From Sorghum bicolor (taxonomy: Eukaryota > Streptophyta > Magnoliopsida > Poales > Poaceae), in contig NC_012875.2 in assembly GCF_000003195.3 (NCBI RefSeq), positions 11,870,174-11,934,173 of the forward strand: 64,000 nt of DNA. Reading direction: 5' to 3'. Positions 10,770 through 23,399 of the stretch are shown here, piece after piece. The notes below the pieces were generated by a model, which worked only from the letters and a program-made list of their open reading frames with translations, made no database searches and had not been told where the DNA came from. Within the stretch, counting starts at the first letter, position 1. Each line of letters begins with the position of its first letter. Both the position numbers and the translations under genes were made by a program.

Positions 10770-13480
10770 TAAAACTCCTCATCAGAACCGACTGCTTGGA
10801 TCGGTGGAATTTCATAATCGGCGACTTTGAGGAAATCCTTCTCCCAAATTTCTCCCGAGATGCACCTAGTCCTTTCATAAGTATCTGCCTCTGCTGATGC
10901 AATAACATAGGAAGAATCTCCCGGGACAATCTCAAACTTATCACCTACCCATTGTACCAAGCATTGGTGCATTGTAGATGGGATGCAACAATTGGCATGA
11001 ATCCAATCTCTCCCTAGGAGCAGATTATAGGCTCCTTTTCCACTAATCACAAAGAAAGTTGTCGGCAAGGTTTTGCTGCCGATGGTCAACTCGACATAGA
11101 CTGCCCCCTTCACTGGAGATACATTTCCTTCAAAGTCCTATAGAATCATATTGGTCTTGGTCAAATCCTGATCTCCTCTTCCAAGCTTCTGATACACTGC
11201 ATATGGCATGATGTTGATAGCAGCTCCACCATCAATTAAAATCTTGGTCATCGGCTGACCATCCACTCTCCCTTTGACAAACAAAGCCTTAAGATGCTGC
11301 CTTTCATTATCGGCAGGCTTTTCGAAGATGGCTGTCATCGGTTCCAAAGCCAACTGAGCTATCTGGTCGGAAAATTCTAACTCCTCATCATCACTAGATG
11401 GTGCCAAGAACTCCATCGGCAACATAAATACCATGTTAACATTTGCCGATGGCCCTTTCCCTTTAGGGTCTGATTGTTGCTGATCCCTAGATTGGCCAGA
11501 ATTCTCACCCTTGCTTAGCTCTTCTCGTCTCTCGCGTTGCAGTCTCCTCTTCTGTGTCCTGGTCAATCTCTCTGGACACCATGGGGGAAGTGGTGACTGC
11601 CTTGCCGACGGACGACGATGTTCCCTTGACTCCATCCGATGAGTATTAGCGTCCCTGCAAAATATGAACTCATCGAGAACTCGTGCATTAGCCATCTCCT
11701 CAAGTTCTTCTTGATTCCTGGGAAAATATCCAACACGACCACCAAGCCTATCGTGTACACTGAGTCTGCCCCCCAGTCGATCATGAACCGACGCTCTCCC
11801 CCTAATCGGCCCATTATATCGCCGATCGTCATCATGATGGCGCCGATCAGATCTGTCATACCGATCATAACCATTGCACTCAGGGCAATCTTCAACAGTG
11901 GGCAATTTAATGTCCTGCTCCCAGCAATGGATAAAGAACGGGCAGTTCCAGTGATCCTTGTGCCGATTCCACTCCCATCGGTGTCTTTCTTCTTCCTGAT
12001 GATAATCTTCTTGCTGGCGCCGATACCGATCTTCATGTTGCTGCCTAGTCTCCCGATGCCTTCTATGAGTTATCACAATACCGGATCGGGGAGCCCTTCC
12101 TGAATTGGATCCCTCCTAGATCAAACCCTTTCCTTTAGCATCGGCAGCAGTAATCTGGTGTTGAGGATCAACTGATGCATTTCTTTCAGCTGCTTCTGAC
12201 GTCAGCACCTTAGTTTTCCCCTTAGCGTCCAACATGTTTGTCGGAAAAGGGTGTTGATCAATCTTCTTCAGCTTCTGGGCTTTGGAACTATCAAATTTGA
12301 TTCTTCCAGATTCAATAGCCAATTGCAGCTGTTGCCTGAAAACGTTGCACTCGTTGGTGCTGTGAGAAGTTGCATTGTGCCACTTGCAATATTTCATCTT
12401 CTTTAATTCTTCAACCGATGGAATCACATGATTGGGTGACAGCTTGATATGGCCTTCTTGAAGTAGAAAGTCGAATATCCTATCGGCTTTGGTAATGTCA
12501 AACGCAAACTTCTCTGGCTCATTGTGCCCAAAAGGACAAGACATCGGCTTCTTATTTTTCACCCATTCTGCCAGGCCGATGACTAGTTCCTCATCAGAAT
12601 CCGAGCTTGCTGCTTCATCCACGGACGATACCTTTTTATTCCATGCTCTTTTGGGTTCAAAAGGTCTAATATCTTGATCAGAAATTCTCTGTACCAAGTG
12701 ACTTAAGCTTTCAAACTCCTGAGAAGCATACTTGTCCCTGATGTGCGGCAACAAACCCTAGAAAGCCAAATCGGCTAGCTCTTGATTGTCCAAAACCAGA
12801 CTATAACATTTATTTTTGACCTCCCGTATTCTTTGCACAAAACTTTCAACCGATTCATCGTTGCGTTGCTTCAGTTTAACCAAATCGGTGATCTTCTTCT
12901 CATGGACTCTAGAAAAGAAGTATTTGTGGAACTGCTTCTCTAGATCGGCCCAAGTAATCACTGAGTTGGGAGGTAATGATATAAACCAAGTGAAAGCCGA
13001 TCCAGATAATGATGACGAGAACAAGCGATTTGGTGAAATCTGTCCAGAAAACTTGGTGAAATCTGGCACCTTGTACCGATTTGGAAGTGGGATTAAATCA
13101 TATGCAGGAGGATACGGTGTCCGATAAGAATAAGTGTTTACTTTGGGTTTTATCCCAAATTGGTCTCTCATTACTTCAGCAATCTTATCGGTCCAATAAG
13201 CATCGGCATCCAGCCGATGGGGTGGTTGCGGATCTGGCACCTGCTGATATACTTCCATGTGTCTATGCGGTGCGTGATCTGCATAGAACATTGGGTTAAT
13301 CATTTGGCCACCAATCTGCTGACCACCAAACTGCTGACCACCGAGATTCATCGGCTGGTTGACCAACCCCTGATTCTGGAACCCAGGGTAGATCTGGCCT
13401 TGTTGAAACACTATAGCCTGATGATTCTATTGGGGCATTTGTGGAAAGACTTGCTGCCCAGTCCATCCACTGTCAGATTA
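10769..13480 (-). pseudogene. Gag-protease of Tat-1 copy 1, truncated and broken
   Basis: Retrotransposon-gag similarity (13127-12758), a Q/G-rich region and an aspartyl-protease segment with a D-G-G-A motif (about 11240-11225) are all recognisable against copy 2. Stops interrupt the frame near 12756 (CAG to TAG), 12114 (CAG to TAG) and 11125. About 25 codons are deleted in the gag domain near 13045 compared with copy 2. The amino terminus is missing because the element breaks at about 13480. Confidence 0.82.
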
Positions 13481-14626
13481 CTCAACCTTAATAAAGGACA
13501 GTCTACCAATATAACATCATGATTATAACTATCATCATCCAAAGATAGGATGCACAACATTCCGGATCATTGAGTTAAAAGGTTATGAGACCAAGAAAGT
13601 GATGCTAGGAACAAGCATAAAGAACTAAATATGTTGAGTTAATTAGATTGGATCAATGAGGTTCTAACTCAAAGCATGTTTGGCTCTATACTTATGTGCA
13701 TACCAAAATTAAGGAGTATGTTGTGGAAGTAATGATTACTTACCAAGAGATGTTACCTTCAGTATTTGAAGCATGTTAAAGCCACAACATCTTGTGGTAG
13801 CTTTCCATGCTTGGCTAGTCATGTGTCTTGTTCATGCACCAACTATCTTTTCTATTGCACTCCTTTTGCCATGATTTGCTCTCTGTCTAATTTGTGCTTG
13901 GACCTTTAGCTCTTCTTATTATTTTATCTCTGCAAATCATTTGTGGCCACACATACCCGAAGGAGTAACCGGTAATGACAAGGGCATTGTTGTAACATAG
14001 CTAAGGGTCACTCTCCATGCTACAAAGAACTTGCTTGAGCATACTTAGCATAGTGCATTTATTATTCACAATTACTTCATTCTAAAGGATTGATTTTATT
14101 TTCCCATCTTATGTTTTGATTCTTCAATATAGGTATTATAAATCAGTTCAAACTCATAGAAATAAAGTATAGTGAATTTAGAGATTGCAAACCAGCGTGT
14201 GGAGTGATGGGAGCATGAGATGTGGAAGAACTTTGTTGGATCATCTTGAGGAGTAGTCCTTCTTTCCTCATGTCTTAGTTTCTCGACCTCAAAGGTGAGA
14301 ATGCAACTCCATGGGGTGAGTGCTTTGATTATTGATCATGTTTTGTGGCACCCTTCTTTCTTCTTGGCTATTAGTGAGTTGTGTCTCCCTTGTGCAAAAT
14401 TATTGTGTCTCTGTTCATCTCCAGTGTGAGTTCATCTCAGGACTTTTCCAAATTTTAATTTGGAAGTTTTCATGCAGGGGTTAGTCCAACAAAAATATTC
14501 CAATATCCACTATAGCATACTATCGGCTCAAAAATCAACCTAGACACCACGTCTAATTTGATTTAGGTGGGCATTTTAACCTAAGCACCACGCTTAATTT
14601 AAAAAGCATTTGAATGTAAGATCACT
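13481..14626 (-). other. Ath-B internal non-coding region
   Basis: This lies between the truncated Tat-1 copy and Ath-A. No reading frame of interest is open. The text is AT-rich and resembles the untranslated part of the other Athila-like elements. The last five bases, ATCAC (14622-14626), are the left TSD of Ath-A. Confidence 0.55.
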
Positions 14627-15626
14627 ATTGGCAGTCATTATAGACCAATTATAAACTGCCAACTTGATCCAAAAGGAGAAGAAGCAATCATATTATATAC
14701 ACACATGCATTTTATTACTAACAAGTTCCACTTGTACCATAGTGATTATATTTTGTAGGAATTATAGTCCAACAACTGAAAATGTGCCATACAATGAAGA
14801 AAGCGCAAAGTACCAAAAGACGTATTCAGAAATGCGCAAACCAAGAAAATAGAGAAAGGCCCAACCAACGCAGAACTGGGCCTGATCATAACCACGGGAG
14901 AGATCCAGGCCCAGAGCCAAACCGACCACACGAAGGCGGTGGTCAGGGGGACCCACCTAGGGTGCGGCCGCACGCTAGTGCTGGCGCACCCCTAGATGTG
15001 GCAAACCAGGCCCATCTTTCTCAGGCAGTTGCGTGCCGCCATGCATAGGACGGTTTCACCTACTACCAAATTTAGATGCGACGAACCGTCCTAGTTCCAC
15101 TATAAAAAGAGAGGCACTCCCCCCTTTTCAACACACACATCATTTGGAGTCAATTTACCTCACACCTCTCACTTGTATCTTTAGTCTAGATTAGTAGTAG
15201 AGCAAGGCAAGAGCTAGCAAGGAGAGCTTGTCTCCTTGGAAGAAATGATCTTCTTGGTATGAATAATATTCAATCTTCTTCCATGAGCAAGTTCTATTCA
15301 TCTTTATATGATTATGCATATGAACTAGAGTACGGTTATGTTCTTATCATGATCATAGTATATGAACTAGTTCTTAGTTCTTGTGCTATGTTCTTGATAT
15401 GTTCATCATTGTTCTTCATTGTTCATCAGATTAGTATGATTAGGATTAGAATTAGGAATGGGATGATGGTTCACTGTACTGTGATGGTTGCTCTTAGCCT
15501 GGCCTGTCACTCCGAAGGGGTGGGGCCCGCGGGGGTTAGGAGTTGTTTCCAATTACGTGAACATGGTGTTTAGGTATGCGGGAATCAGTGGATGTGCGGG
15601 TATCTTTCGGGTAGAGGGGTAGGTGG
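14627..15626 (+). repeat. Ath-A 5' LTR, segment 1
   Basis: The LTR starts TATTGGCAGTC, a decayed form of the TGTTGGCAGTC that starts the 3' LTR at 55031. It contains the TATA box at 15101. An open frame of 104 codons (15259-15573) also exists in the 3' LTR but I do not call it a gene. The segment ends at the Tat-1 insertion, with TSD GGTGG at 15622-15626. Confidence 0.9.
15101..15109 (+). promoter_or_regulatory. TATA box of the Ath-A 5' LTR
   Basis: CCACTATAAAAAGAGAGGC is a good plant TATA box. The 3' LTR has TACAAAAAG at the same place, a T-to-C change. Confidence 0.7.
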
Positions 15627-16325
15627 TGTTGACACCGTTTTTGGGCACGTGTCTAGGATGGCAGGATAAGGTGGCAGTGCGATGTTTACAAAGCGGGTTG
15701 CCGATGAGGATGGTTGCCGATGAGGGAGAAGTTGAATGTGACTAAGTCCACAGGCAGTAATATGGTGCCGATGGCTAGATAAGGAAGTCTGCCGATGACT
15801 ATGGCAAAGGATCTGCCGATGATGCAAAGGAGGAGTCTGGAAGCTGCCGGTCGTTATGTGGAGGAGTTTCGGTTTGTCACGAGGGATAGTTTTGTTATTT
15901 CCTTAATTATTTGCATTGTTTTGTATACGGATTCCGTGTAATTTGGAATTCGAATTCTAATCGTGTCTGGTTGTAGCTCTTTGAGCAGGGTATAAATGTA
16001 GACCCTAGGGCCTTGTAATAAAAAATCAATCAATAAAATCAAACACACGTTTTTACTCATATTCCAGCATCTACTTTTCGACGACTTCGTCATACTTTTT
16101 TCCTTTTTGTTACGAGTTCTTAGGAATTCGTCGACTTAAGCTCGGCGTGTTCTCAAGTTCCGCGTGAATACCTCTTAGCCGTGACATCCGGGCGCATCGC
16201 TGTTGTCAGGACTAAAGTATTCGAGTTATCACCTTTGCCGATAGCAAGGTCAAATCGGCTGGCACGCCTTAACGTTTGAATCGGGTATTAGCCCTTTGTG
16301 TTTGCAGATCAGTTTTGCATCAACA
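15627..16325 (+). repeat. 5' LTR of Tat-1 copy 2
   Basis: Starts TGTTGACACC and ends GCATCAACA. The TATA box TATAAATG is at 15991. Seven GCCGAT/ATCGGC motifs fall within these 699 bases. Confidence 0.95.
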
Positions 16326-16332
16326 GATCTTT

Positions 16333-16350
16333 TGGCACGCGCAGTGGGAC
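16333..16350 (+). other. Primer-binding site of Tat-1 copy 2
   Basis: TGGCACGCGCAGTGGGAC begins seven bases after the LTR. It starts with TGG as expected for pairing with a tRNA 3'-CCA. I do not assign the tRNA. Confidence 0.7.
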
Positions 16351-16365
16351 AGATTCAAGATCAAC

Positions 16366-19300
16366 ATGTCGATCTCTGACCTCGATCAGGAGAACGTCAT
16401 CCCCGTGACGGAGGCCAACCTCAAGGATGAGCAGAAGCAAGCTATTGCCCAAGCCATGGAAGAGTTCAAGCAGCAATGCCTGAGGTCTTTCAGCATAAAC
16501 AGGAGCGGCGAAGTGGTCCAGAAAGATGCACTGCCGGCACCACGGCAGGTTACCTTTGACGCCAATCCTGGCAAGCTTCAAGATATGGTTGACAACGCCA
16601 TCAATCGAGCGTTGATTAACCAAGCTGGTGTACTCTCTAATACGGTTTTCAATGCCGTGGCAAGAACTTTCAAGGAAGGACAAATCCCACCAGATTATGT
16701 GGGCCCCTCCCATCATCAGCCAACAGCACCAGAAGTCACGGCTCCATCGGCTGCCTTGACGACTGCAAGTGCACAATCTGCCGTCCCTCCAAGTACATCG
16801 GGGACTACTGGTGCACTATCCATGCCGATGACAACCAACCCACAAATTTCAGTTGGGCAGCATAAACTGACAACAGATATGTTGGCATCGGCAATGTCAG
16901 GGTTGACTCTTCCTCCAAACTGGTGGGGTTACGGTATGCCTCCAGAGTTGACACCGGGAACATCACAAATTACTGACACGAGGGGCAAAACTCCTATGAC
17001 ATCGGCACCTCCCAATGCGCCGGTGAACCAGAGTCCTCGGTATACCACAACTACTACTGCAAGGCCTCACACTGGAAATCCTCAAGATTCAATGTTCTAG
17101 ATGCCCAACGCATCAGCAGAGTCAATGCTGATGCAACAGAGGTCTATGGCTCAGTCAGGGTATGTCAATTCAACGGCTGTACCCAATTACCAATCATCGG
17201 CAGCACCTATGCCGATGAACGCTAATAATGGATGGCTTGGACAGCAAGCCTTTCCACAATCGCCCCAGCAGAGTAATCAGACTACAGGGTTCCAGCAAGG
17301 GCAGGTCTATCCCGGGTTCCAGGGTCAGGGGATTCCCAACCAGCCAATGAATTTTGGACAGCAACTCGGAGGACAGCCAATCGGTGGACAGCAGTTTGGT
17401 GGTCCGCAGATTGGAGGACAGGGGATCAATACAATGTTCCGTGCAGATCATGTCCCGAACAGACACGTGGAGGTTCGCCACCAAGTGCCAGATCCGCAGC
17501 CGCCTCATCGGCAAGATGCCGATGCATATTGGGCCGATAAGATTGCTGAAGTAATGAGGGAACAATTTGGGATAAAACCCAAAGTCAACACGTACTCTTA
17601 TCGGACACCGTATCCTCCCGCATATGATTTGATCCCGCTTCCACATCGGTATAAGGTACCAGATTTTACCAAGTTTTCCGGGCAAGATGATACGTCAACC
17701 ATGGAGCATGTCAACAGGTTCATCATTCAATGTGGAGAGGCTGGTAACAGGGACGAATTGAGGGTTCGTCTATTTTCATCATCATTGTCTGGATCGGCCT
17801 TTACTTGGTTCATATCGTTACCTCCCAACTCAGTAATTACTTGGGCCGATCTAGAGAAGCAATTCCACAAATACTTCTTCTCAGGGGTTCATGAGAAGAA
17901 GATCACCGACTTGGTCAAGTTGAGGCAACGTAATGATGAGTCGGTTGAGGGTTTTGTGCAAAGGATACGAGAAGTTAAGAATAAATGCTACAGTCTGGTT
18001 CTAGATGATCGGCAGCTAGCCGATTTGGCTTCCCAGGGTTTATTGCCACACATCAGGGATAAATATGCTTCTCAGGAGTTTGAAAGCCTAAGTCATTTGG
18101 TGTAGAGGATTTCTGATCAAGACATCAAGCCTTTCGAGCCCAAAAGAGCATGGAACAAGAAAGTATCGTTTGTTGATGAAGCAACGAGCTCCGATTCTGA
18201 TGAGGAACCAGTCATCGGCTTGGCAGAGTGGGTCCAAAACAAGAAGCCGATGTCTTGTCCTTTTGGGTAGAAAGAACCAGAAAAGTTCGCTTTCGACACC
18301 GCTAAGGCCGATAAGATATTTGATTTTCTACTCCAGGAAGGCCAGATCAAGCTGTCTCCTAATCACGTGATCCCATCAACTGAGGAGTTGAAGAGGATGA
18401 GATATTACAAGTGGCATAATGCAACTTCTCATGACACTAATGAATGTAAAGTGTTCAGACAACAGCTGCAATCGGCAATAGAATCCGGGAGGATCAAGTT
18501 TGACAGTTCCAAGACCCAGAAGCCGATGAAGATAGACCAGCATCCTTTCCCTACAAACATGTTAGATGCCAAGGGGAAGGCCAAGGTCTTAACATCGGAA
18601 ACGGCCGAGAAAAGTGCATCGGTAGATCCTCAGCATCAAGTTACTACTGCCGATGCAAAATGTAAGGGCTTAGTCCAGGAAGGAACCAGTTCGGGTAGGA
18701 CCCCTCGGTCTGGTATTGTTATAACTCATAGAAGACCTCGAGAGAGCTGGCAGCAACGGGAAGATCGGTATCGGCGCCAGCAAGAAGATTACCGCCAGCA
18801 AGAAGAAAGACGCCGACAGGAGTGGAATCGACATAGAGATCATTGGAACTGCCCGTTCTTCATCCATTGTTGGGAGGAAAATATCAAGCTTCCCACTGTC
18901 AGAGACTGTCCTGAGTGCAATGGTTATGATCGGTACGACAGGACTGATCGGCGTTATCATGATGACAATCGGCGATTTAATGGGCCGATCAGAGGAAGAG
19001 CATCAGTTCATGATCGGCTGGGGAGCAGGCTCAGCGTGCACGATAGGCTTGGCAATCGTGTCCGATATTTTCCCAGAAACCAGGAAGAACTCGAGGAGAT
19101 GGCTAATGCACGAGTTCTCGATGACTTCATATTTTGCAGGGATGCTAACACGCATCGGACAGAGTCAAGGGAGAATCGACGCCTAGCAGTAAGGCAGAAG
19201 CCACTTCCTCCATGGTGTCCGGAAGGGTTGACTAAGACACAGAAAAGGAGATTGCAGCGTGAAAGGCAAGAGGAGCTAAACAAGGGCAAGAACTCTGGAA

Positions 19301-20013
19301 GTCAGCAGCCATCAGACACCAAGAGGGAAGGTCCATCGGCGGGAGTTAACATGGTTTTTATGTTGCCGATGGAGTTTCTTGCACCATCCAGTGATGATGA
19401 GTTGGAATTTTCTGGTCAGATAGCTCAGCTAGCTCTGGACCCGATGACAGCTATCTTTGAGAAACCTGCCGATGACGAGAGACAACATCTTAAGGCTCTA
19501 TTCGTCAAAGGGAGGGTTGATGGGCAACCAATGACCAAGATCCTAGTTGATGGTGGAGCTGCTATTAATATTATGCCTTATGCAGTATATCGGAAGCTTG
19601 GGAAAGGGGATCAGGATTTGACCAAGACCGATATGATGCTCAAAGACTTTGAAGGAAACGTGTCTCCAGTTAAAGGAGCAATATGTGTGGAGTTGACCAT
19701 CGGTAGCAAAACCTTGCCGACAACTTTCTTCGTGATCAGTGGAAAGGGTGCTTACAACTTATTGTTGGGAAGAGATTGGATTCATGCTAATTGTTGCATC
19801 CCGTCTACAATGCACCAATGCTTGGTTCAGTGGATAGGTGACAAGATTGAGATTGTCCTGGGAGATTCTTCTTATGTCATTGCATCGGCGGAGGCGGATA
19901 CCTATGAGAGGACCAAGTGCATTTCAGGAGAAGTTTGGGAGAAAGATTTTCTCAAAGTTGCCGATTACGAGATTCCACCGATCCAAGCAGTCGGTTCTGA
20001 CGACGGTTTTTAA
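16366..20013 (+). pseudogene. Gag-protease of Tat-1 copy 2, three nonsense mutations
   Basis: The frame opens at M-S-I-S-D-L-D (16366), just after the PBS. It would encode an amino-terminal region, a P/T/Q/G-rich linker, a retrotransposon-gag domain (about 17690-18060, with F-T-W-F and W-x-x-L-x-x-x-F motifs), a short Cys/His-type segment (W-H-N-A-T-S-H-x-x-N-E-C, about 18410), an R/D/H-rich stretch and an aspartyl protease with L-V-D-G-G-A-A (about 19545) and the later hydrophobic L-L-L-G-R-D-W. In-frame TAG codons occur at 17098, 18103 and 18268. Comparison with copy 1 shows sense codons at the last two. The stop TAA (20011-20013) overlaps the pol ATG by one base. Confidence 0.88.
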
Positions 20014-23000
20014 TGGATAGATTCGCCGATGATGGAAAATTAGGCCAGGGATTCACATCGGCCGATGATTTGGTAGAGGTAGATATAGGTAGTGGTGATA
20101 AGCCTAGACCTACTTTTATTAGTGCTAAATTAAATCCTGAGTGTAAACAACGATTAACCGATTTATTAACGGAATATAAAGATTGCTTTGCTTGGGATTA
20201 TACCGAGATGCCTGGTTTAGACCGATCAATTGTTGAACATCAGTTACCCATCAAGTCTGGATTTCGTCCACATCAGCAGCCAGCTCGCCGATGTAATCCT
20301 AATATTCTACTTGATATTAAGGCCGAAATCACCAGACTCATTGAAGCTAAGTTTATTCGGCAGTGTCGGTATGCCGAATGGATTTCCAATGTTGTTCCGG
20401 TTTACAAGAAAAACGGGAAGCTTCGGGTGTGCATTGATTTCAGGAATCTCAATAAAGCTACGCCGATGGATGGATACCCAATGCCTGTCGCCGATCTACT
20501 GATTGATGCTGCGGCTGGTCATCAGGTCATCAGCTTCATGGATGGTAATGCAGGTTACAATCAAATATTCATGGCGGGGGAGGATATTCCAAAAACCGCG
20601 TTCAGGTGTCCTGGTCATGTTGGGCTATTTGAATGGATAGTCATGACTTTTGGATTGAAGAATGCTGGTGCTACCTATCAAAGGGCTATGAATTTTATAT
20701 TTCATGAGTTCATCGGCAAGTTCGTGGAGATTTATATCGATGATGTGGTGGTTAAGTCTGGAGATTTCTCAAAGCATCTTGCCGATTTACAAAAAGTGTT
20801 AGAGTGCACAAGGATGCATGGATTGAAGATGAATCCCAACAAGTGTGCATTTGGTGTATTAGCAAGGCAGTTTCTTGGTTTCATGGTACATCAGAGGGGT
20901 ATTGAAATTAGTCGAAGATCCATTGATGCCATCAATAAAATAGTGGCCCCTACCAACAAAACCGAGCTACAATCCTTGATCGGCAAAGTAAATTTTATCA
21001 GGAGATTTATATCGAATTTGTCTGGTAGGATTCGTGCTTTCGGCCCTCTTCTTAAATTGAAAGCCGATCAAGAGTTTATTTGGGGAGAAGAGCAGCAGTT
21101 GGCTCTGGATGAAATCAAGAAGTATCTAGTAAATCCTCCAGTTCTAGTTCCACCTCAACAAGGGAAGCCCTTCAGATTGTATTTATCTACCGATGGATCG
21201 GTTATCGGTTCAGCTTTAGTTCAAGAATTTGAAGGGAAAGAAAGAGTAATTTATTATTTAAGTAGGAGGTTGATTGATGCTGAAACCAGGTATTCGGCCA
21301 TTGAGAAACTATGCTTATGCTTATATTTTTCATGTATCAAGCTGAGACATTACCTGTTATCGGCCGAATGCACTGTTGTTTGCAAAGATGACGTGGTCCG
21401 ATACATGCTATCTATGCCGATTATGAGTGGTAGGATCGGTAAATGGATTTTAGCGCTGTCGGAGTTCGATTTGCGTTACGAATCGGCTAAGGCAGTCAAA
21501 GGGCAGATTATGGCCGATTTTGTGACTCAGCATTGCGGTTTAGTGGAAACCTTGGAAATTGTACCCTGGACGCTCTTCTTTGATGGATCCACCTGTGACC
21601 GGGGGGCAGGAATCGGCATTATATTAGTTTCCCCTAAGGGGAGGAAGTATGAGTTTTCCTTGCCGATTGTTGCCACATCAACAAATAATCAGGCTGAATA
21701 TCAAGCTCTGATCAAGGGATTGGAGTTGTTAAGAGAAGTTCGTGCTGATGCTGTTGAAATATTCGGGGATTCTATGTTGGTTATAAATCAATTGGCCGGA
21801 AGCTATGAATGCCGAAGTGAAGTTCTCATAACTTATTTCGAGAGAAGTATGCAACTGTTAAAGGAATTCAAGGATTTCCGATTGGAGTATGTTCCCCGAT
21901 TGCATAATGAAGACGCTAATCGGTTAGCTCAGCATGCCTCGGGATATCAGCCAATGATTAACGCGACATCGGCAGTCGGTGCCGGTGATTGGAGGAAAGA
22001 AATTATTGATTATCTAAAAGATCCATCTAAAAAAGTTGAAAGACGGGTTCGATTTCAAGCAACCAAGTATGTGCTCCTTGAAAATGAATTGTATTATCGA
22101 ACTATCGACGGAATTCTTCTCCGATGCTTGGGTGATGATGAAGCTAGAAGTTTGATGGGGGAAATCCATGAAGGAGTGTGTGGAGCGCATCAGTCAGCTT
22201 TTAAGATGAAGTGGATGATTCGAAGGAATGGATATTTTTGGCCAACCATACTTGAAGATTGTTTTAAATATTTCAAGGGATGTCAAGGTTGTCAAAAGTT
22301 TGGTAATATCCAGAGAGCACCCGCATCGGCTATGAATCCTATAATAAAGCCTTGGCCGTTCCGGGGATGGGCCATCGATCTGATCGGCCAGATTTATCCA
22401 TCATCTAGCAAAGGGCATAAGTTCATTCTAGTTGCCACTGACTATTTCACTAAGTGGGTTGAAGCTATTCCTTTGAAGAAAGTCACATCGGCCAATATGA
22501 TTGATTTTGTGAAGGAGCATATTATTTACCGATTTGGGATTCCCCAAACGATTACTACCGATCAGGGCACCATGTTCACATCGGGGGAGTTCGATGAATT
22601 CGCAATCGGTATGGGAATTAAAGTGTTGAATTCTTCTCCTTATTATGTTCAAGCCAATGGGCAGGCCGAAGCGTCTAACAAAGGAATTATCAAGCTTATT
22701 AAACGAAAGATTGAAGAAAATCCTAAGCGGTGACATACATTATTAAATGAAGCATTGTGGTCTTATCGGATGGCTTGTCATGGATCGACCAAGGTAGCAC
22801 CATATCAATTGGTGTATGGACATGATGCAGTGTTGCCTTGGGAAATTAAGGCTGGATCTAGGCGATTATCTTTTCAAGATCAATTAACTTCCGATGGTTA
22901 TGCCACTTTGATGACCGATGAATTGGACGATCTAGCAGGGCATCGGTTAAAAGCTTTAATGAGTATGGAAGAAAATAAGAAGAGAGTTGCTAGATGGTAT

Positions 23001-23246
23001 GATAAGAAAGTGAAGGCTAAAGAGTTTGCCGATGGGGATTTGGTATGGAAATTAATTTTACCAATTGGGACTAAAAGTTCGAAGTTTGGAAAGTGGTCTC
23101 CTAATTGGGAGGGTCCTTATCGGATAAGTCGATCGGCTCCTGGTAATGCCTACATTCTAGAAACCCTCGAAGGAATTGAATTTCCCAGAGCATTAAACGG
23201 CAAATATTTAAAGAAGTACTACCCCAGTATATGGGTCGATGCATAG
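20013..23246 (+). pseudogene. Pol of Tat-1 copy 2 (RT, RNase H, aRNase H, integrase), one nonsense codon
   Basis: The frame starts at the ATG of TAATG and would give 1077 codons. RT motifs include [17 protein letters not shown] and the catalytic Y-I-D-D (residues 241-244). A Ty3-type RNase H follows, then a second archaeal-type RNase H starting F-F-D-G-S (Asp near 524), with Q-A-E-Y and G-D-S motifs. This tandem arrangement is the mark of the Tat lineage. Integrase has the zinc-binding H-H-C-C segment and catalytic D (about 788), D (about 849) and E (about 886). A TGA at 22731-22733 replaces the Trp codon kept in copy 1 and removes the integrase C-terminal part. Otherwise the frame is intact. 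Confidence 0.93.
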
Positions 23247-23399
23247 AAGTTTAGGTGCCGATAACACTCCTATCGGCTGGATCCAAATGCTTGGGGACAA
23301 GACTTGGTGTTTCAAAAGTTTAGGTGCCGATAACAGTCCTATCGGCTAAACTAAGAGCTGAGGAAGCAGGAAAGCGCAGATACAATGCCGATGGAAACT
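23247..23399. repeat. Intergenic paired hairpins between pol and the antisense gene, Tat-1 copy 2
   Basis: Two units of AAGTTTAGGTGCCGATAACA followed by TCCTATCGGCT are 69 bases apart. In each, GCCGATA (23257, 23326) faces TATCGGC (23271, 23340), giving 7-base arms around a 7-base loop. The spacer separates the tail-to-tail 3' ends of pol and the antisense gene. It may serve as a terminator or polyadenylation zone for one or both genes, or as a cluster of the family hexamer. Confidence 0.65.

Larger units (their letters stand above)
2913..13480 (-). mobile_element. Tat-1 copy 1, Ty3/gypsy Tat lineage, 5'-truncated and decayed
   Basis: In minus orientation the order is 3' LTR (2913-3559), PPT, antisense gene (plus strand), pol (7537-10769), gag-protease (10769 onwards). 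Similarity to the complete copy at 15627-28024 is continuous until about 13480, which aligns with 17222 of that copy. There the gag amino terminus, PBS and 5' LTR are missing. Coding regions carry many stops and at least one frameshift. The element lies inside Ath-B. Confidence 0.9.

Noticed and set aside
15259..15573. 104-codon hydrophobic frame in the Ath-A LTR, also at 55680-56093
   Set aside because: Conserved only because the LTRs are copies of each other. The frames end differently and there is no known similarity. Kept as LTR sequence.
22428..22736. Minus-strand frames opposite integrase (and 8047-8403, 8470-8844 in copy 1)
   Set aside because: Mirror frames of pol with no independent evidence.
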